Below are positions 10,203-19,715 of a stretch of DNA of 64,000 bases, piece after piece. A program made the translations under genes and the position numbers. Every line of letters starts with the position of its first letter. Positions within the stretch are counted from its first letter, which is position 1. The notes below the pieces were generated by a model. The model was not told the DNA's origin and searched no databases. It worked only from the letters and a program-made list of their open reading frames with translations. The stretch is from Marinomonas fungiae (GTDB lineage Bacteria > Pseudomonadota > Gammaproteobacteria > Pseudomonadales > Marinomonadaceae): assembly GCF_001418205.1 (NCBI RefSeq), contig NZ_LIQF01000002.1, positions 452,289-516,288 on the forward strand, given 5' to 3'.

Positions 10203-10976
10203 TTACTGGGCACTTTCTGGTCGGATAAAGACGGGTTCTAATGGTTTTGAGCGCTCAGCATCGTAGCGATACCCCGCCAAGTTAAAGCCTTTAATGTCTT
10301 CAATGGACTCTGCTCCGCTTTCAATTAGATAGCGAACCATCAAGCCTCGCGCCTTCTTAGCATAGAAGCTAATCACCTTGTATTGACCGTTTTTCTCATC
10401 CAAGAAATTTGGTGTGACGATAGTGTTGTTAATGGCTTTTTTATCAACCGCTTTGAAATACTCTGTCGACGCTAAATTCACCAACAGTTCATCTTCTTCA
10501 AGTTCTTCATTCAGGGCCGGAGCAATGGTATCCGCCCAGAAGTGATAAAGGTTATCTCCTTTCGGGCTGCTAAGCTTAGTGCCCATTTCTAAGCGGTAAG
10601 GCTGCATTAAATCGAGAGGCTTTAATAAGCCATAGAGGCCACTCAAAATACGTAAATGAGACTGCGCGTATTGAATCTGTGCTTCGCTGAGAGAATAAGC
10701 ATCAAGCCCAGTGTAGACATCACCCATAAAGGTAAACAGCGCAGGACGGCTGTTGTCTTGTGTATGCTGTTGTTGCCAAGTTTGGTAACGCTCAACATTT
10801 AAGGTGGCCAATTTGTCGCTCAATTTCATTAATGAGGCGATATCGGCTGGAGAGTACGGCTTAATGGTATCGATCAGTGTTTGAGCTTGGTTAAGGAAAT
10901 TCGGCTCGGAGTAATCGGAAATGGGAAGGCTGCTGTCTAAATCCAACGTTTTCGCTGGTGATATCAAATATTTCAT
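10203..10976 (-). CDS. yaaA: Peroxide stress protein YaaA (DUF328/UPF0246)
   Basis: 257 aa, the standard length for the family. Diagnostic segments are the N-terminal MKYLISPAKTL and the central LSGLYGLLKPLDLMQPYRLEMG (two adjoining conserved blocks). E. coli YaaA lowers intracellular free iron and protects DNA during hydrogen peroxide stress. It is a single gene converging on prmC. The promoter side (10977-11065) contains no clear additional gene. Confidence 0.95.
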   Translation of the reverse strand: MKYLISPAKTLDLDSSLPISDYSEPNFLNQAQTLIDTIKPYSPADIASLMKLSDKLATLNVERYQTWQQQHTQDNSRPALFTFMGDVYTGLDAYSLSEAQIQYAQSHLRILSGLYGLLKPLDLMQPYRLEMGTKLSSPKGDNLYHFWADTIAPALNEELEEDELLVNLASTEYFKAVDKKAINNTIVTPNFLDEKNGQYKVISFYAKKARGLMVRYLIESGAESIEDIKGFNLAGYRYDAERSKPLEPVFIRPESAQ

Positions 10977-11065
10977 TATCTTACCTTGGCATATCGTTGC
11001 GTTTTTCTAAGATTATCCATAGAGTGGTAACAGATATCTACTTATTGCCTTGATAGAGAAAGGGT

Positions 11066-11269
11066 ATGAAGGACAACATCATTCTATTTCCAATTTCATC
11101 GAAAAAGCACGCTGATGATATGGCTGTGGAATCTGTAGTGGATACAACTTCTGAAAAACGCCTAGATGAACTGCGCCATGCTTTTGACGAAGCGCGGAAG
11201 CTTTGGCCTGTTGAAATGTCTGAACTGCCTGAGCAAAACCGCAAGCAAGTCGCCGCCCGTAAAAGATAG
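11066..11269 (+). CDS. Hypothetical 67-aa protein
   Basis: 67 aa, hydrophilic, with no signal peptide and no domain I recognise. The segment EKRLDELRHAFDEARKLWP is predicted helical. A GAGAAAGGG purine run lies just upstream of the ATG. It sits 23 bases before the BASS-like transporter gene on the same strand, which suggests a two-gene operon. A short soluble partner of the transporter is possible but unsupported. Real-gene status rests on position, start signal and amphipathic composition. Confidence 0.55.
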   Translation: MKDNIILFPISSKKHADDMAVESVVDTTSEKRLDELRHAFDEARKLWPVEMSELPEQNRKQVAARKR

Positions 11270-11292
11270 TTTTAATCAAGGAAGACCATTCT

Positions 11293-12213
11293 GTGTTAGC
11301 TTTTCTCGTCAAGCATTCCCTAATCGGGATGTTTATCTGTGCTCTGTTGGGGTTTGCTTTTCCTGCGGCCTCCAACGCCTTGTTTCCATTCCTGCCTTAT
11401 GTGTTGTTTACGCTGATGATGCTGACATTAGTGGGGATGCCTATGGAGCGTTTAGTTAAGCGTTTGTGCCAGGGTGCGATTTGGCTCTACGCTTTACTTC
11501 ACAGTGCTTTTTATATGCTGATTTTTACGCTGATGGGAGTTTTAATTGGTGTATCTGATGAACTTTTGTTGGCCATATTGGGGGTTGGGGCAACTGGCTC
11601 TCTGTTTGCAACTCCTGCGATTGTTAGAGCATTGGGCTTTGATGCGCTAGAGGCAATGGCCATGACCATTGCGACCACCTTGTTGCTTCCAATCGCATTA
11701 TTTATACCAATACATTTCTTACCAATGAGCCAAGGTAGCTTAGACTTCGTCACTTACGGTTTAAGATTGCTGATCTTTATTGTTGGCCCGATTTTCATTT
11801 CTTTCTCTCTGCATCGTCTAATGCCAAAGGAAACCTTGCAGCGGGCTTTGTTAAAAATTTCGCCCTACACCATTTTATTGGTGTTTGCTTTCCCGTTTGG
11901 TCTCATCGGTAGCTATCGTGGGATGTTTGATCAAAGTATCACGCAAGCATTGGTGTATTTACTGATTGCGGTGGCATTGGTGCTGTTTTTCTTCGCTGGT
12001 ACCTTTTTCGCTTATCGCCAATCCGGTGTGCAGGAAGCGTTGACGGCGGCCATTACCTCCGGTAATCGTAATGTCTTGCTCACGTATTCTATTGCTGGTG
12101 CGCTGCTTGGGCCGGCCTTTCTTCCTTTGGCTGGGGCCATGCAAGTGCCTACTTATATCCTGCCTGTAATTACCCGTCGCTTAGCGCGTTACTTGAATTG
12201 CCGTCCTCAATAA
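11293..12213 (+). CDS. Putative BASS-type (bile acid:sodium symporter-like) transporter
   Basis: 306 aa beginning at GTG with an AAGGA Shine-Dalgarno 9 bases upstream. About nine to ten hydrophobic helices cover nearly the entire length. The broken-helix-like segment SGNRNVLLTYSIAG near residues 258-271 resembles the second crossover of BASS/ACR3 carriers, which is the reason for the family guess. Substrate unknown. It probably acts in the inner membrane with the preceding small gene as operon partner. It could instead be an unassigned permease family. Confidence 0.55.
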   Translation: MLAFLVKHSLIGMFICALLGFAFPAASNALFPFLPYVLFTLMMLTLVGMPMERLVKRLCQGAIWLYALLHSAFYMLIFTLMGVLIGVSDELLLAILGVGATGSLFATPAIVRALGFDALEAMAMTIATTLLLPIALFIPIHFLPMSQGSLDFVTYGLRLLIFIVGPIFISFSLHRLMPKETLQRALLKISPYTILLVFAFPFGLIGSYRGMFDQSITQALVYLLIAVALVLFFFAGTFFAYRQSGVQEALTAAITSGNRNVLLTYSIAGALLGPAFLPLAGAMQVPTYILPVITRRLARYLNCRPQ

Positions 12214-12347
12214 TTCCTGACCATATATGCAAATTTTCTAACCTTTGACTACGCTTCAATAGAAGTGTGTACGGAATGTGGTCTTAGGCTAGACGTTATA
12301 GACCGTTGGTTATAGATGGCTTTGAAACGGATGTGCATGAGGGAATT

Positions 12348-13898
12348 ATGAGAAAAAACCTGCCCATTACAACTGTGGAAAGAGTTGTATCAAAAGATGT
12401 GCGCTTGATTACCACGACCGATTTGAAAGGGAAAATTACTTACTGCAATCAAGCCTTTATTGATATCAGTGGCTTCAATTATGACGAACTGTTGGGGGCG
12501 CCTCATAACTTGGTTCGGCATCCTGATATGCCGCCTGAAGCATTTGATATTATGTGGTCACACCTAAAGGCAGGCAAACCGTGGATGGGGTTAGTCAAAA
12601 ATCGCAGTAAAAACGGTGATTATTATTGGGTTGACGCTTATGTCACGCCAATTACGGAAAAGGGGCAAGTAGTTGGCTATGAGTCGGTGCGCTCTGCACC
12701 AGATCGCGCAGCGGTGGCGCGTGCGGAAAAGCTCTATAAAGGGCTTCGCGATGGCCGAAAATCTTTCAATATCCCTATGCAAACAATTGTACCTGCATTG
12801 GTTATTGCTGCTTGGTTAGCGTCGTTGGCGATGTATCTATTAAATGTAGAGTATGTCGCAGCACCAGCGTTGCTAGCTTCGTTGTTGATGGTGGGTTATT
12901 GCAGCATTCAGCAGCGTAACATGCGGCGTAGCTTAGAAAAATCATTAGGTGGGGCTTTCACTCATCCTGTTGCTGCGAAGACATATTCCGATCACAACCT
13001 TGATTTAGCCAAGCTAGAAGTGGCGATTAAAAGTCAAAATATGCATATCGATACAATTTTGACTCGAATTGAGGCGGAGTCAAAAGAGGTCTCACACAAA
13101 TCCGATTATGGTTTAAAGCAGACCCAAAATGCGGTAGATAAGATTCAACAACAGTTACATGAAACCCAAGAAGTCGCCGCAGCGATGCAGGAAATGACTA
13201 CCACCGTTTCTGATGTATCTAAGCATGTGCAACAGACAGCTCTCAGCTCTGAAGAGTCCAAATCCTTAGCAGAGCGAGGTAATCAAACGATTGAAGAGAC
13301 AACTCATGCGATTAGTGGGTTAGCTGACTTAGTTGAGCAAATTGGTCAAGCTGTCAGCAATTTATCTAGCCAGTCGGAGAGTATTGCCGAAGTGGCAGTT
13401 ATGATTGATCAAATTGCGGAGCAGACCAATTTATTAGCCCTGAACGCTGCCATTGAAGCGGCGCGTGCGGGTGAACATGGTCGAGGGTTTGCGGTGGTGG
13501 CGGATGAGGTGCGTCAGTTGGCTCAGCGTACTCAGGGCTCCACTCAAGAAATACACAGTATCATCGAGCGTCTACGCAATGGCGCTCAAGACGCCGTTAA
13601 AGTGGCTAGTGATGGGCAACAAAGCGCTAAGGTCGGCTTACATAAAATGTCTGATGCGCAGCAATCGCTTACGGCAATTGTTTCCTCGGTTACCAGTATT
13701 TCTGAGATGTCGATGCAAATGGCGGCGGCAGTCGAAGAGCAGGCCCATGTTTCTGAGGATATCAACCAGCAGCTAGTGCGTATTTCGAACTTGGCAAATG
13801 CTAGCAAGGAGGAAGCAGAGCAAGCGATGCAGAGTATGGTGACTTTGCGGGGGGTTGCATCGGATATGCATGAATTGGTGGTGCGCTTCAAAAAGTAG
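12348..13898 (+). CDS. PAS-domain methyl-accepting chemotaxis protein (Aer-like)
   Basis: 516 aa from the ATG at 12348, which has GAGGGA six bases upstream; an in-frame TTG at 12306 lacks such a signal. Order of parts: N-terminal PAS domain (about 15-125) with segments ITYCNQAF and [10 protein letters not shown] typical of Aer/FAD-PAS receptors; a hydrophobic hairpin (about 150-190) as membrane anchor with no periplasmic sensor; then the coiled-coil MCP signalling domain with the conserved tip [19 protein letters not shown] around 365-385. There is no classical HAMP and no CheR-binding pentapeptide at the C-terminus. By analogy it senses redox or energy state and signals to CheA/CheW. No che genes are nearby. 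Confidence 0.9.
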   Translation: MRKNLPITTVERVVSKDVRLITTTDLKGKITYCNQAFIDISGFNYDELLGAPHNLVRHPDMPPEAFDIMWSHLKAGKPWMGLVKNRSKNGDYYWVDAYVTPITEKGQVVGYESVRSAPDRAAVARAEKLYKGLRDGRKSFNIPMQTIVPALVIAAWLASLAMYLLNVEYVAAPALLASLLMVGYCSIQQRNMRRSLEKSLGGAFTHPVAAKTYSDHNLDLAKLEVAIKSQNMHIDTILTRIEAESKEVSHKSDYGLKQTQNAVDKIQQQLHETQEVAAAMQEMTTTVSDVSKHVQQTALSSEESKSLAERGNQTIEETTHAISGLADLVEQIGQAVSNLSSQSESIAEVAVMIDQIAEQTNLLALNAAIEAARAGEHGRGFAVVADEVRQLAQRTQGSTQEIHSIIERLRNGAQDAVKVASDGQQSAKVGLHKMSDAQQSLTAIVSSVTSISEMSMQMAAAVEEQAHVSEDINQQLVRISNLANASKEEAEQAMQSMVTLRGVASDMHELVVRFKK

Positions 13899-13913
13899 CA
13901 TAGCTGAACGCAT

Positions 13914-13942
13914 AAAAAAGCCGAGCTAAGCTCGGCTTTTTT
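13914..13942. terminator. Bidirectional terminator between chemoreceptor and hemY
   Basis: Perfect stem GCCGAGC/GCTCGGC (13920-13926 and 13930-13936) with an A-run on the left and a T-run on the right. It can therefore terminate both convergent transcripts, the chemoreceptor (+) and hemC-D-X-Y (-). Confidence 0.9.
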
Positions 13943-13954
13943 ATCAACTTTTCT

Positions 13955-15187
13955 CTAGTGTGGTAGAGGCAATGCTTTAACAGACTTACTGTCATGGCGA
14001 ATGCGTTTAATGATCAGGTCCTGCGCTTCGTCCAAGTCTCCCATGGATTCAAGTAATAAACTTAACTCCACGATCGCTTCGGAAGAGGAATCTAGACGCA
14101 GTGCTTTTTCGTAGTAATCGCGTGCTTTGCCCCATAGTTGCAAGCGTTGGCAGATGCGTCCAGCGCTTAGGTAGAGTGGTGCACTGTCTGGATGACGACG
14201 AATCCAAGTTTCTACATTGCCAAGGGACTTCTGTAGAGACACCTCGGTGAGTTGTCCATAGACACCGGCTAGCGTGTCGGACCAATGATCATTAAGGGCT
14301 GTGCGTATAAAGGCTTCAGCCTTGGCTTCGCTGCCAAATTCGATTAAGGTCGCGGCATACAGAGCCTGCATTTCTTCGTCTTTAGCTAGGCCATCTAGTT
14401 TTTTCCAAATGCCTTGAAGCTCATCCAGTAGAACCTCTTTGCTTAGACCGGTTTTCTCACGGAAGCGTAGTTTCTCTAACAGTGCCACGAACGAATTTTT
14501 CTCAAGTTCGAGCAAGTTGGCTTCGTTATAAATACCGTGTTTCTTAAGTGCTGGCGTGAGTTCTTGCAACGCTTCCCAGTCTTTTAGCTGAGTGTACGCC
14601 GTTACCAGCATCTTCAAAGTTTGACGGTGCTTTGGTTTCATATCATGGAGGCGTTTTAGCGTTGCTAAAGCACCTTCGTAATGGCCTTGTTTAAGCTGTA
14701 GCTGGCTTTGGACAAAGCTGATAGCAAACTCTGCATCAGGTGATGTCTGGTGTGCTTTACGCAGCAGTTCTTTAGAGCGCTCATGTTCCTCTTGCTCGCT
14801 GGCTGCGTAAGCGGCTCCAATATAGTTGAGCAAAGGGTAGGAAACCTTGTTAGCGGATGTAGTGAGAAGTTTTTCGGCTTTGCCCCAGTTGCCCCCCGCT
14901 AGTTCTAGCATGCCTTTGATGGTCGATTTCAGTGCACGCTTATGGGACATGGTGCCTGTCAATTTTGATAATGAGGAGTTTGGATGCATCAGAATCCAAA
15001 TGACTCGCAGGGTAATCATGATGGCCGCATAGCCAAGTGCCACAAACAGCAGCATAACCCAAAGGCTCATCTCAATGGTGACAGCCTTAAAGGAGATCAT
15101 CACATAGCCTGGGTCTTGCTTCATGATCAAGCCAATAGCGCCACCAATGAGCAGTACGACGATGATTGAGAGGAGAACTTTTCTCAT
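13955..15187 (-). CDS. hemY: HemY-family TPR membrane protein
   Basis: 410 aa. Two N-terminal membrane helices (about residues 4-22 and 39-67, HemY_N domain) are followed by TPR repeats, for example PLYLSAGRICQRLQLWGKA and the last repeat with DYYEKALRLDSS. It is the last gene of hemC-D-X-Y and overlaps hemX by 4 bases. Proteobacterial HemY of this type is linked to haem synthesis by context and is not the Bacillus HemY protoporphyrinogen oxidase. Precise function is unsettled. Confidence 0.92.
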   Translation of the reverse strand: MRKVLLSIIVVLLIGGAIGLIMKQDPGYVMISFKAVTIEMSLWVMLLFVALGYAAIMITLRVIWILMHPNSSLSKLTGTMSHKRALKSTIKGMLELAGGNWGKAEKLLTTSANKVSYPLLNYIGAAYAASEQEEHERSKELLRKAHQTSPDAEFAISFVQSQLQLKQGHYEGALATLKRLHDMKPKHRQTLKMLVTAYTQLKDWEALQELTPALKKHGIYNEANLLELEKNSFVALLEKLRFREKTGLSKEVLLDELQGIWKKLDGLAKDEEMQALYAATLIEFGSEAKAEAFIRTALNDHWSDTLAGVYGQLTEVSLQKSLGNVETWIRRHPDSAPLYLSAGRICQRLQLWGKARDYYEKALRLDSSSEAIVELSLLLESMGDLDEAQDLIIKRIRHDSKSVKALPLPH

Positions 15188-16395
15188 AGAGCGTTATCTC
15201 CTTGCTTGCTAGGCGCGGGGGTGGTGGCTTTCCAGTTTTGCATCAAGTTACGCATGGCTTGTAGGGACGCACGCGGCATGGGCACATCTGGATTCGGGTT
15301 GACCTGCTGCAACGAAGTCAGCGTGGTCATAAATGCAATAGTTGCCTGTGAGGTGGTGTCAAAGTGCTGGTTTACCGCTTCCGCCACACGGCTCAATGAT
15401 TTCTCATAAATAGCGGGTTCGGCTTTTAAGAGAGCAACTTGTGCCACATCCAATTGAATTTGGATACCAGTAACCAGCTCTTGGTATTCTGCTGGTGGTA
15501 GCAATGGTTTGATTGGCTTGTGATTGTAGTTGATCACCACTAAGGATTTCAGTCCTTGCCAAGCCTCATTAAACAATTGTTTTAGGGCTGAACGGCTGGT
15601 TTGTGCGGCTTCTGCTTCAGGCTCTTGCTGTTCTTGCCATTGTTTCGACGGCTCCCGTTGAGGCAGCTTTGCAACCTGTTCATACAGGGCCGACAGCTGT
15701 AGGTAGCGGCCTTCTAAGTCGAAGCTAGCCACGGACTTCAGTGCTTGCATGTCTTGCGCAATCGCTTTGCGAGTTTCAAACATTAGCGGGTCTTCAAGGC
15801 CTGCTAAGATATTGTCAGCACTTTCAAGCAAAGATAGGCTACTTTTAGTGTCTTTTTCGAGTAACAAGCGTTGGTTTGATAAACGAATGAGGTATTCTGC
15901 TTCAGCCAGCAACCAATCGTTTTTATCAGCATTATTGAGCTTGTTAATTTTTGAAGAGAGATCTACTAAAGCTTGTTCGGTTTGCGCTTTCAGTTCATCA
16001 GACTGAGCTTTGGCGGCGCTCAATGTGCTGTTCATGTCGCCAAGTTGTTGCGCTGTGGTTGAGTTGCTTTCGACACTGCGGTTTAAACGCTCAACTTTTT
16101 GCTCTAATGCGATCACTTGATTTTGCGCGTCTGTTAATGCTTGGCTACCTGAGTATTGGCTCTGATAAAATTGCCAACCACTTAAGCCTAGCGCAGCGAC
16201 ACCGAACAACAACGCAACAGCGGGTAATGCTTTGCTGTTCGTGGAGGAAGCGTTAGTGTTCTGTTGAGAAGTAACTGAGGCACTTGCTGCGTCACCAGTC
16301 GGTGCAGAAGAGTTTTCTTTAGCGGACTCTAAGGACGTAGTGTCTACGCTGTTTTCCGTGTTGTCGGTTAAAGCCTTGTCGTTTTTATCAGTCAT
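15184..16395 (-). CDS. hemX: HemX-family membrane protein (formerly called uroporphyrinogen-III C-methyltransferase)
   Basis: 403 aa. A low-complexity Ser/Thr/Ala/Asn-rich N-terminus (about 1-50) precedes one transmembrane helix (LPAVALLFGVAALGLSGWQF, 57-76), a coiled coil (about 85-160) and a helical domain. There is no SAM-binding methyltransferase motif, so the traditional product name is misleading. It lies between hemD (1-base gap) and hemY (4-base overlap), the usual arrangement. A scaffold role for haem enzymes at the membrane is an inference from context. Confidence 0.92.
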   Translation of the reverse strand: MTDKNDKALTDNTENSVDTTSLESAKENSSAPTGDAASASVTSQQNTNASSTNSKALPAVALLFGVAALGLSGWQFYQSQYSGSQALTDAQNQVIALEQKVERLNRSVESNSTTAQQLGDMNSTLSAAKAQSDELKAQTEQALVDLSSKINKLNNADKNDWLLAEAEYLIRLSNQRLLLEKDTKSSLSLLESADNILAGLEDPLMFETRKAIAQDMQALKSVASFDLEGRYLQLSALYEQVAKLPQREPSKQWQEQQEPEAEAAQTSRSALKQLFNEAWQGLKSLVVINYNHKPIKPLLPPAEYQELVTGIQIQLDVAQVALLKAEPAIYEKSLSRVAEAVNQHFDTTSQATIAFMTTLTSLQQVNPNPDVPMPRASLQAMRNLMQNWKATTPAPSKQGDNAL

Positions 16396-16396
16396 G

Positions 16397-17149
16397 TTAT
16401 CGTCCTAAATGCTGCTGTGTGGCTGCGATTAATCGTTGGTCGTCAGCACCTTGTGCACAGATTACCTGATTCCAGCGAAGGGACTTTGCTAGTTGCGCCA
16501 CTCTTTCGCTTGGAACAAATAAGGCAGTGTTTTTTAGAGCTGGGTCAAACTGATCAACATAAGTTGTCAGATTTGTCACACTTTCACCACTTGTCGCCCA
16601 TATTACGTCAGGACGCTCTAAGAATAAAAAAGTTTGTGCTGTATATGTCGGCGTATGTCGTTTATAGAGTTCTAAATGGTCGACAATCGCCCCGCGCTCT
16701 TCCAAGCCCTTAGCTAAATCTGGTCGACCGCCTGCACCTCGAACAATTAAGACTTTTTGATCGCGCATTTTGACAGGCTTCAGCCAGTCTAGCATGGCTT
16801 CCGTGTTGTTGCCGGGGTTGCTTAGGGCTGGAATATTTAATTCGTTCAGAGTTTGCGTGGTGCCTTGTCCAATGCCTAACCAGTGGATACCAACTGGAAT
16901 CATCGGCCAGCACTCGTCAATCAGCTCAATTGCAAGCCGAGCGGCATTCTTACTGACAAAAATGACGAATTGATACAGGTCGAGGTTGTACAACTGTGAA
17001 CGAAGGGCCGCTAGCTCAGTATCACTGGAAAGCGGTCTAATCTCTAACATGGGTAAAGAGATTGGTGCAGCGCCAAGCGCAATAAGCGCTTGGCAAGTCA
17101 AAGCATTTTCAGGTTCTGGTCGGGTGACCAATACTTTTACGCCTTGCAT
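16397..17149 (-). CDS. hemD: Uroporphyrinogen-III synthase
   Basis: 250 aa. It cyclises hydroxymethylbilane with inversion of ring D to uroporphyrinogen III. The family is poorly conserved; recognisable parts are the N-terminal VLVTRPEPE, the central FVSKNAAR and KVLIVRGAGGRPDL, and IWATSGESVTNL. Position directly after hemC (28-base gap) and before hemX supports the call. Confidence 0.93.
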   Translation of the reverse strand: MQGVKVLVTRPEPENALTCQALIALGAAPISLPMLEIRPLSSDTELAALRSQLYNLDLYQFVIFVSKNAARLAIELIDECWPMIPVGIHWLGIGQGTTQTLNELNIPALSNPGNNTEAMLDWLKPVKMRDQKVLIVRGAGGRPDLAKGLEERGAIVDHLELYKRHTPTYTAQTFLFLERPDVIWATSGESVTNLTTYVDQFDPALKNTALFVPSERVAQLAKSLRWNQVICAQGADDQRLIAATQQHLGR

Positions 17150-17177
17150 GGTGATGGTATCCCCAAAAGATCAGCGA

Positions 17178-18104
17178 TTAGTGTTGGTAGACTTCGTCCA
17201 AAAGAGCTTGTGCACCGTCGGCTAGCAATTGTTCAGCCAATTGAGTGCCCAGTGCTTCGGCATGGTCTTGATGACCACGAATCTCGCCGCGCACCATGCG
17301 TTTGCCATCGGTGCTGCCTACTAGGCCACGAATAAATAGCTCTTCGCCTTCAAGTAATGCGAAGCAGGCAATTGGCGCTTGGCAGCCACCGTTAAGGCGT
17401 TTATTTACGGCACGCTCTGCGATCACTCGGTAAGCGGTTTCTTGGTGTTGCAAGGGCGCTAATAACTGGATGAGTTCGGCATCATCACTGCGACATTCGA
17501 TGCCCATGGCGCCTTGACCACCTGCAGGGAGAGAGAACTCATCGCTGATGCGAACCTTAATGCGATCGGCCATTTCAAGGCGTACCAAGCCCGCCGTTGC
17601 TAAGATAATCGCATCGTATTCACCGTCGTCCAGTTTGCGAAGGCGTGTATTCACATTGCCACGTAGGTTTTTGATAACAAGGTCCGGGCGGTGCATTTGT
17701 AATTGGCAAGAACGACGTAAGCTAGATGTGCCCACTACGGCTCCTTGCGGTAGCTCATCAATGCTGTGGTATGTGTTGGAGACGAAGGCGTCGGTTGGGT
17801 CTTCGCGCTCACAAATAACGCTTAGGCCTAAACCTTCAGGGAACTCCATCGGCACGTCTTTCATGGAATGCACAGCGATGTCGGCTTCGCCATCGAGCAA
17901 GGCTTTTTCGAGTTCTTTCACGAAAAGACCCTTGCCACCGATTTTCGACAGGGGCGAGTCTAGGATTTGATCACCTTTAGTAGTCATACCCATTAGCTCG
18001 ACTTTGATCTCAGGGTAGAGGGCTTCCAGTGACGCTTTGACGTTGTTGGCTTGCCAAAGGGCCAGCTGGCTTTCACGGGTTGCAATGATGATTTTATTTC
18101 TCAC
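17178..18104 (-). CDS. hemC: Porphobilinogen deaminase (hydroxymethylbilane synthase)
   Basis: 308 aa. It polymerises four porphobilinogens. I chose the GTG at 18104: it is preceded by AGGAGAG at ideal distance and gives the family N-terminus, whereas the ATG at 18125 adds 7 residues and has no ribosome-binding site. With this start the dipyrromethane-cofactor cysteine is C241 (NGGCQAP) and the catalytic aspartate D83 (HSMKDVP), each one less than in the E. coli enzyme. First gene of hemC-D-X-Y, divergent from argH. Confidence 0.97.
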   Translation of the reverse strand: MRNKIIIATRESQLALWQANNVKASLEALYPEIKVELMGMTTKGDQILDSPLSKIGGKGLFVKELEKALLDGEADIAVHSMKDVPMEFPEGLGLSVICEREDPTDAFVSNTYHSIDELPQGAVVGTSSLRRSCQLQMHRPDLVIKNLRGNVNTRLRKLDDGEYDAIILATAGLVRLEMADRIKVRISDEFSLPAGGQGAMGIECRSDDAELIQLLAPLQHQETAYRVIAERAVNKRLNGGCQAPIACFALLEGEELFIRGLVGSTDGKRMVRGEIRGHQDHAEALGTQLAEQLLADGAQALLDEVYQH

Positions 18105-18261
18105 ATTCTCTCCTAGAGTCGACATCGAGCACGAAAATAACGATAAAATTTCGCTATATCATACTCGCTTGCCTAGTAGGCGTCATCCCAGAGCCCTTTA
18201 TAAAGGACGCGTCATCAGGTAATCTTGCCGCAACATTGATCTCACACTGGGAAATGAAGAA

Positions 18262-19662
18262 ATGACTGATACCAACAAAACCACTAACCAGCAATGGGGT
18301 GGCCGTTTTTCTGAGCCTGTTGATGCGTTTGTCGCACGTTTTACAGCATCTGTTGAATTTGACCAGCGCATGGCGAAACAGGACATTCAAGGTTCGATCG
18401 CACACGCGACTATGCTTGCGAAAGTGGGCGTATTGACAGACGAAGAACGCGACCAAATCATCCAAGGTCTAACGGAAATCGAGCAAGAGATCGCTCGTGG
18501 TGAGTTTGAATGGTCAGTTGAGCTAGAAGACGTTCATATGAACATCGAAGCTCGTTTAACACAAAAAATTGGTATTACTGGCAAGAAGCTTCATACAGGC
18601 CGTTCACGTAACGACCAAGTAGCAACCGATATTCGTCTGTACATGCGTGATGAAATCGATTTCTTGCTAGAAGAAGTAACACGCCTACAACAAGGTATCT
18701 TGTCTCTGGCTGAGCGTAACACTGACACCATTATGCCCGGCTTCACTCACTTACAAACCGCTCAGCCTGTGACCTTTGGTCACCACCTAATGGCGTGGTA
18801 CGAAATGGCGCAACGTGATTACGAGCGTCTAGCTGATTGCCGTAAGCGTGTGAACATTCTGCCACTAGGTGCGGCGGCACTTGCGGGTACGACTTACCCA
18901 ATTGATCGCTTTATGACCGCTGACTTACTAGGCTTCGAGCGTCCTACGTATAACTCTCTAGATTCTGTTAGTGACCGTGATTTTGCTATCGAGTTCACTG
19001 CGGCAGCCTCTGTGACCATGATGCACTTGTCACGTTGGGCTGAAGAGTTGGTTATGTGGACGTCGGCTCAATTTAACTTCATTTTCCTACCGGATCGCTT
19101 CTGTACCGGTTCATCGATCATGCCGCAGAAGAAAAACCCAGATGTGCCAGAGCTAGTACGTGGTAAAACAGGTCGTGTTTACGGTCACCTAATGGGCCTA
19201 CTAACGCTGATGAAGTCTCAGTGCTTGGCATACAACAAAGACAACCAAGAAGACAAAGAGCCATTGTTTGACACTGTGGACACACTGCGCGGTTCATTGC
19301 GTGCGTTCGCCGATATGATTCCTGCGATAGAAGCTCGTAAAGAACATATGTACGAAGCAGCGCGTCGCGGTTTCAGTACGGCAACTGACCTAGCTGACTA
19401 CTTGGTACGTAAAGGTGTGGCGTTCCGTGATGCTCACGAAATCGTTGGTAAAGCGGTAGGTTTTGGCGTTAAGGAAGGCCGTGATTTGGCTGAAATGACT
19501 CTAGAAGAGCTAAAAGGCTTTGGCGATATGATCGAGCAAGACGTATTCGAAGTGCTCACACTGGAAGGTTCGGTAGCGGCTCGTGATCACATCGGTGGTA
19601 CTGCACCCGCTCAAGTTAAAGCTGCCATTGAACGTGCGAAATCAGAGTTAGCAGCTCGTTAA
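18262..19662 (+). CDS. argH: Argininosuccinate lyase
   Basis: 466 aa, normal length. It splits argininosuccinate into arginine and fumarate. The fumarase/aspartase signature [11 protein letters not shown] is at residues 283-293 with the catalytic serine in the flexible loop, and the conserved HTGRSRNDQ block is at 111-119. It is transcribed divergently from hemC, a placement also found in pseudomonads. Codon choice is strongly biased with many CTA leucines, suggesting high expression. Confidence 0.98.
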   Translation: MTDTNKTTNQQWGGRFSEPVDAFVARFTASVEFDQRMAKQDIQGSIAHATMLAKVGVLTDEERDQIIQGLTEIEQEIARGEFEWSVELEDVHMNIEARLTQKIGITGKKLHTGRSRNDQVATDIRLYMRDEIDFLLEEVTRLQQGILSLAERNTDTIMPGFTHLQTAQPVTFGHHLMAWYEMAQRDYERLADCRKRVNILPLGAAALAGTTYPIDRFMTADLLGFERPTYNSLDSVSDRDFAIEFTAAASVTMMHLSRWAEELVMWTSAQFNFIFLPDRFCTGSSIMPQKKNPDVPELVRGKTGRVYGHLMGLLTLMKSQCLAYNKDNQEDKEPLFDTVDTLRGSLRAFADMIPAIEARKEHMYEAARRGFSTATDLADYLVRKGVAFRDAHEIVGKAVGFGVKEGRDLAEMTLEELKGFGDMIEQDVFEVLTLEGSVAARDHIGGTAPAQVKAAIERAKSELAAR

Positions 19663-19689
19663 TAAACTCTGCACATGATATCCGATAAG

Positions 19690-19715
19690 CCCGCATAAAA
19701 CATGCGGGTTTTTTT
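19690..19715 (+). terminator. Rho-independent terminator of argH
   Basis: Stem CCCGCAT/ATGCGGG (19690-19696 and 19702-19708) with loop AAAAC, followed by seven T. It acts on the plus strand; the reverse direction lacks a T-run. The tail touches the stop codon of the convergent gene at 19714. Confidence 0.88.

Noticed and set aside
15184..16395. HemX read as an active uroporphyrinogen-III methyltransferase
   Set aside because: No SAM-binding motif is visible, only a membrane anchor and helical domains, so the old product name is not supported.
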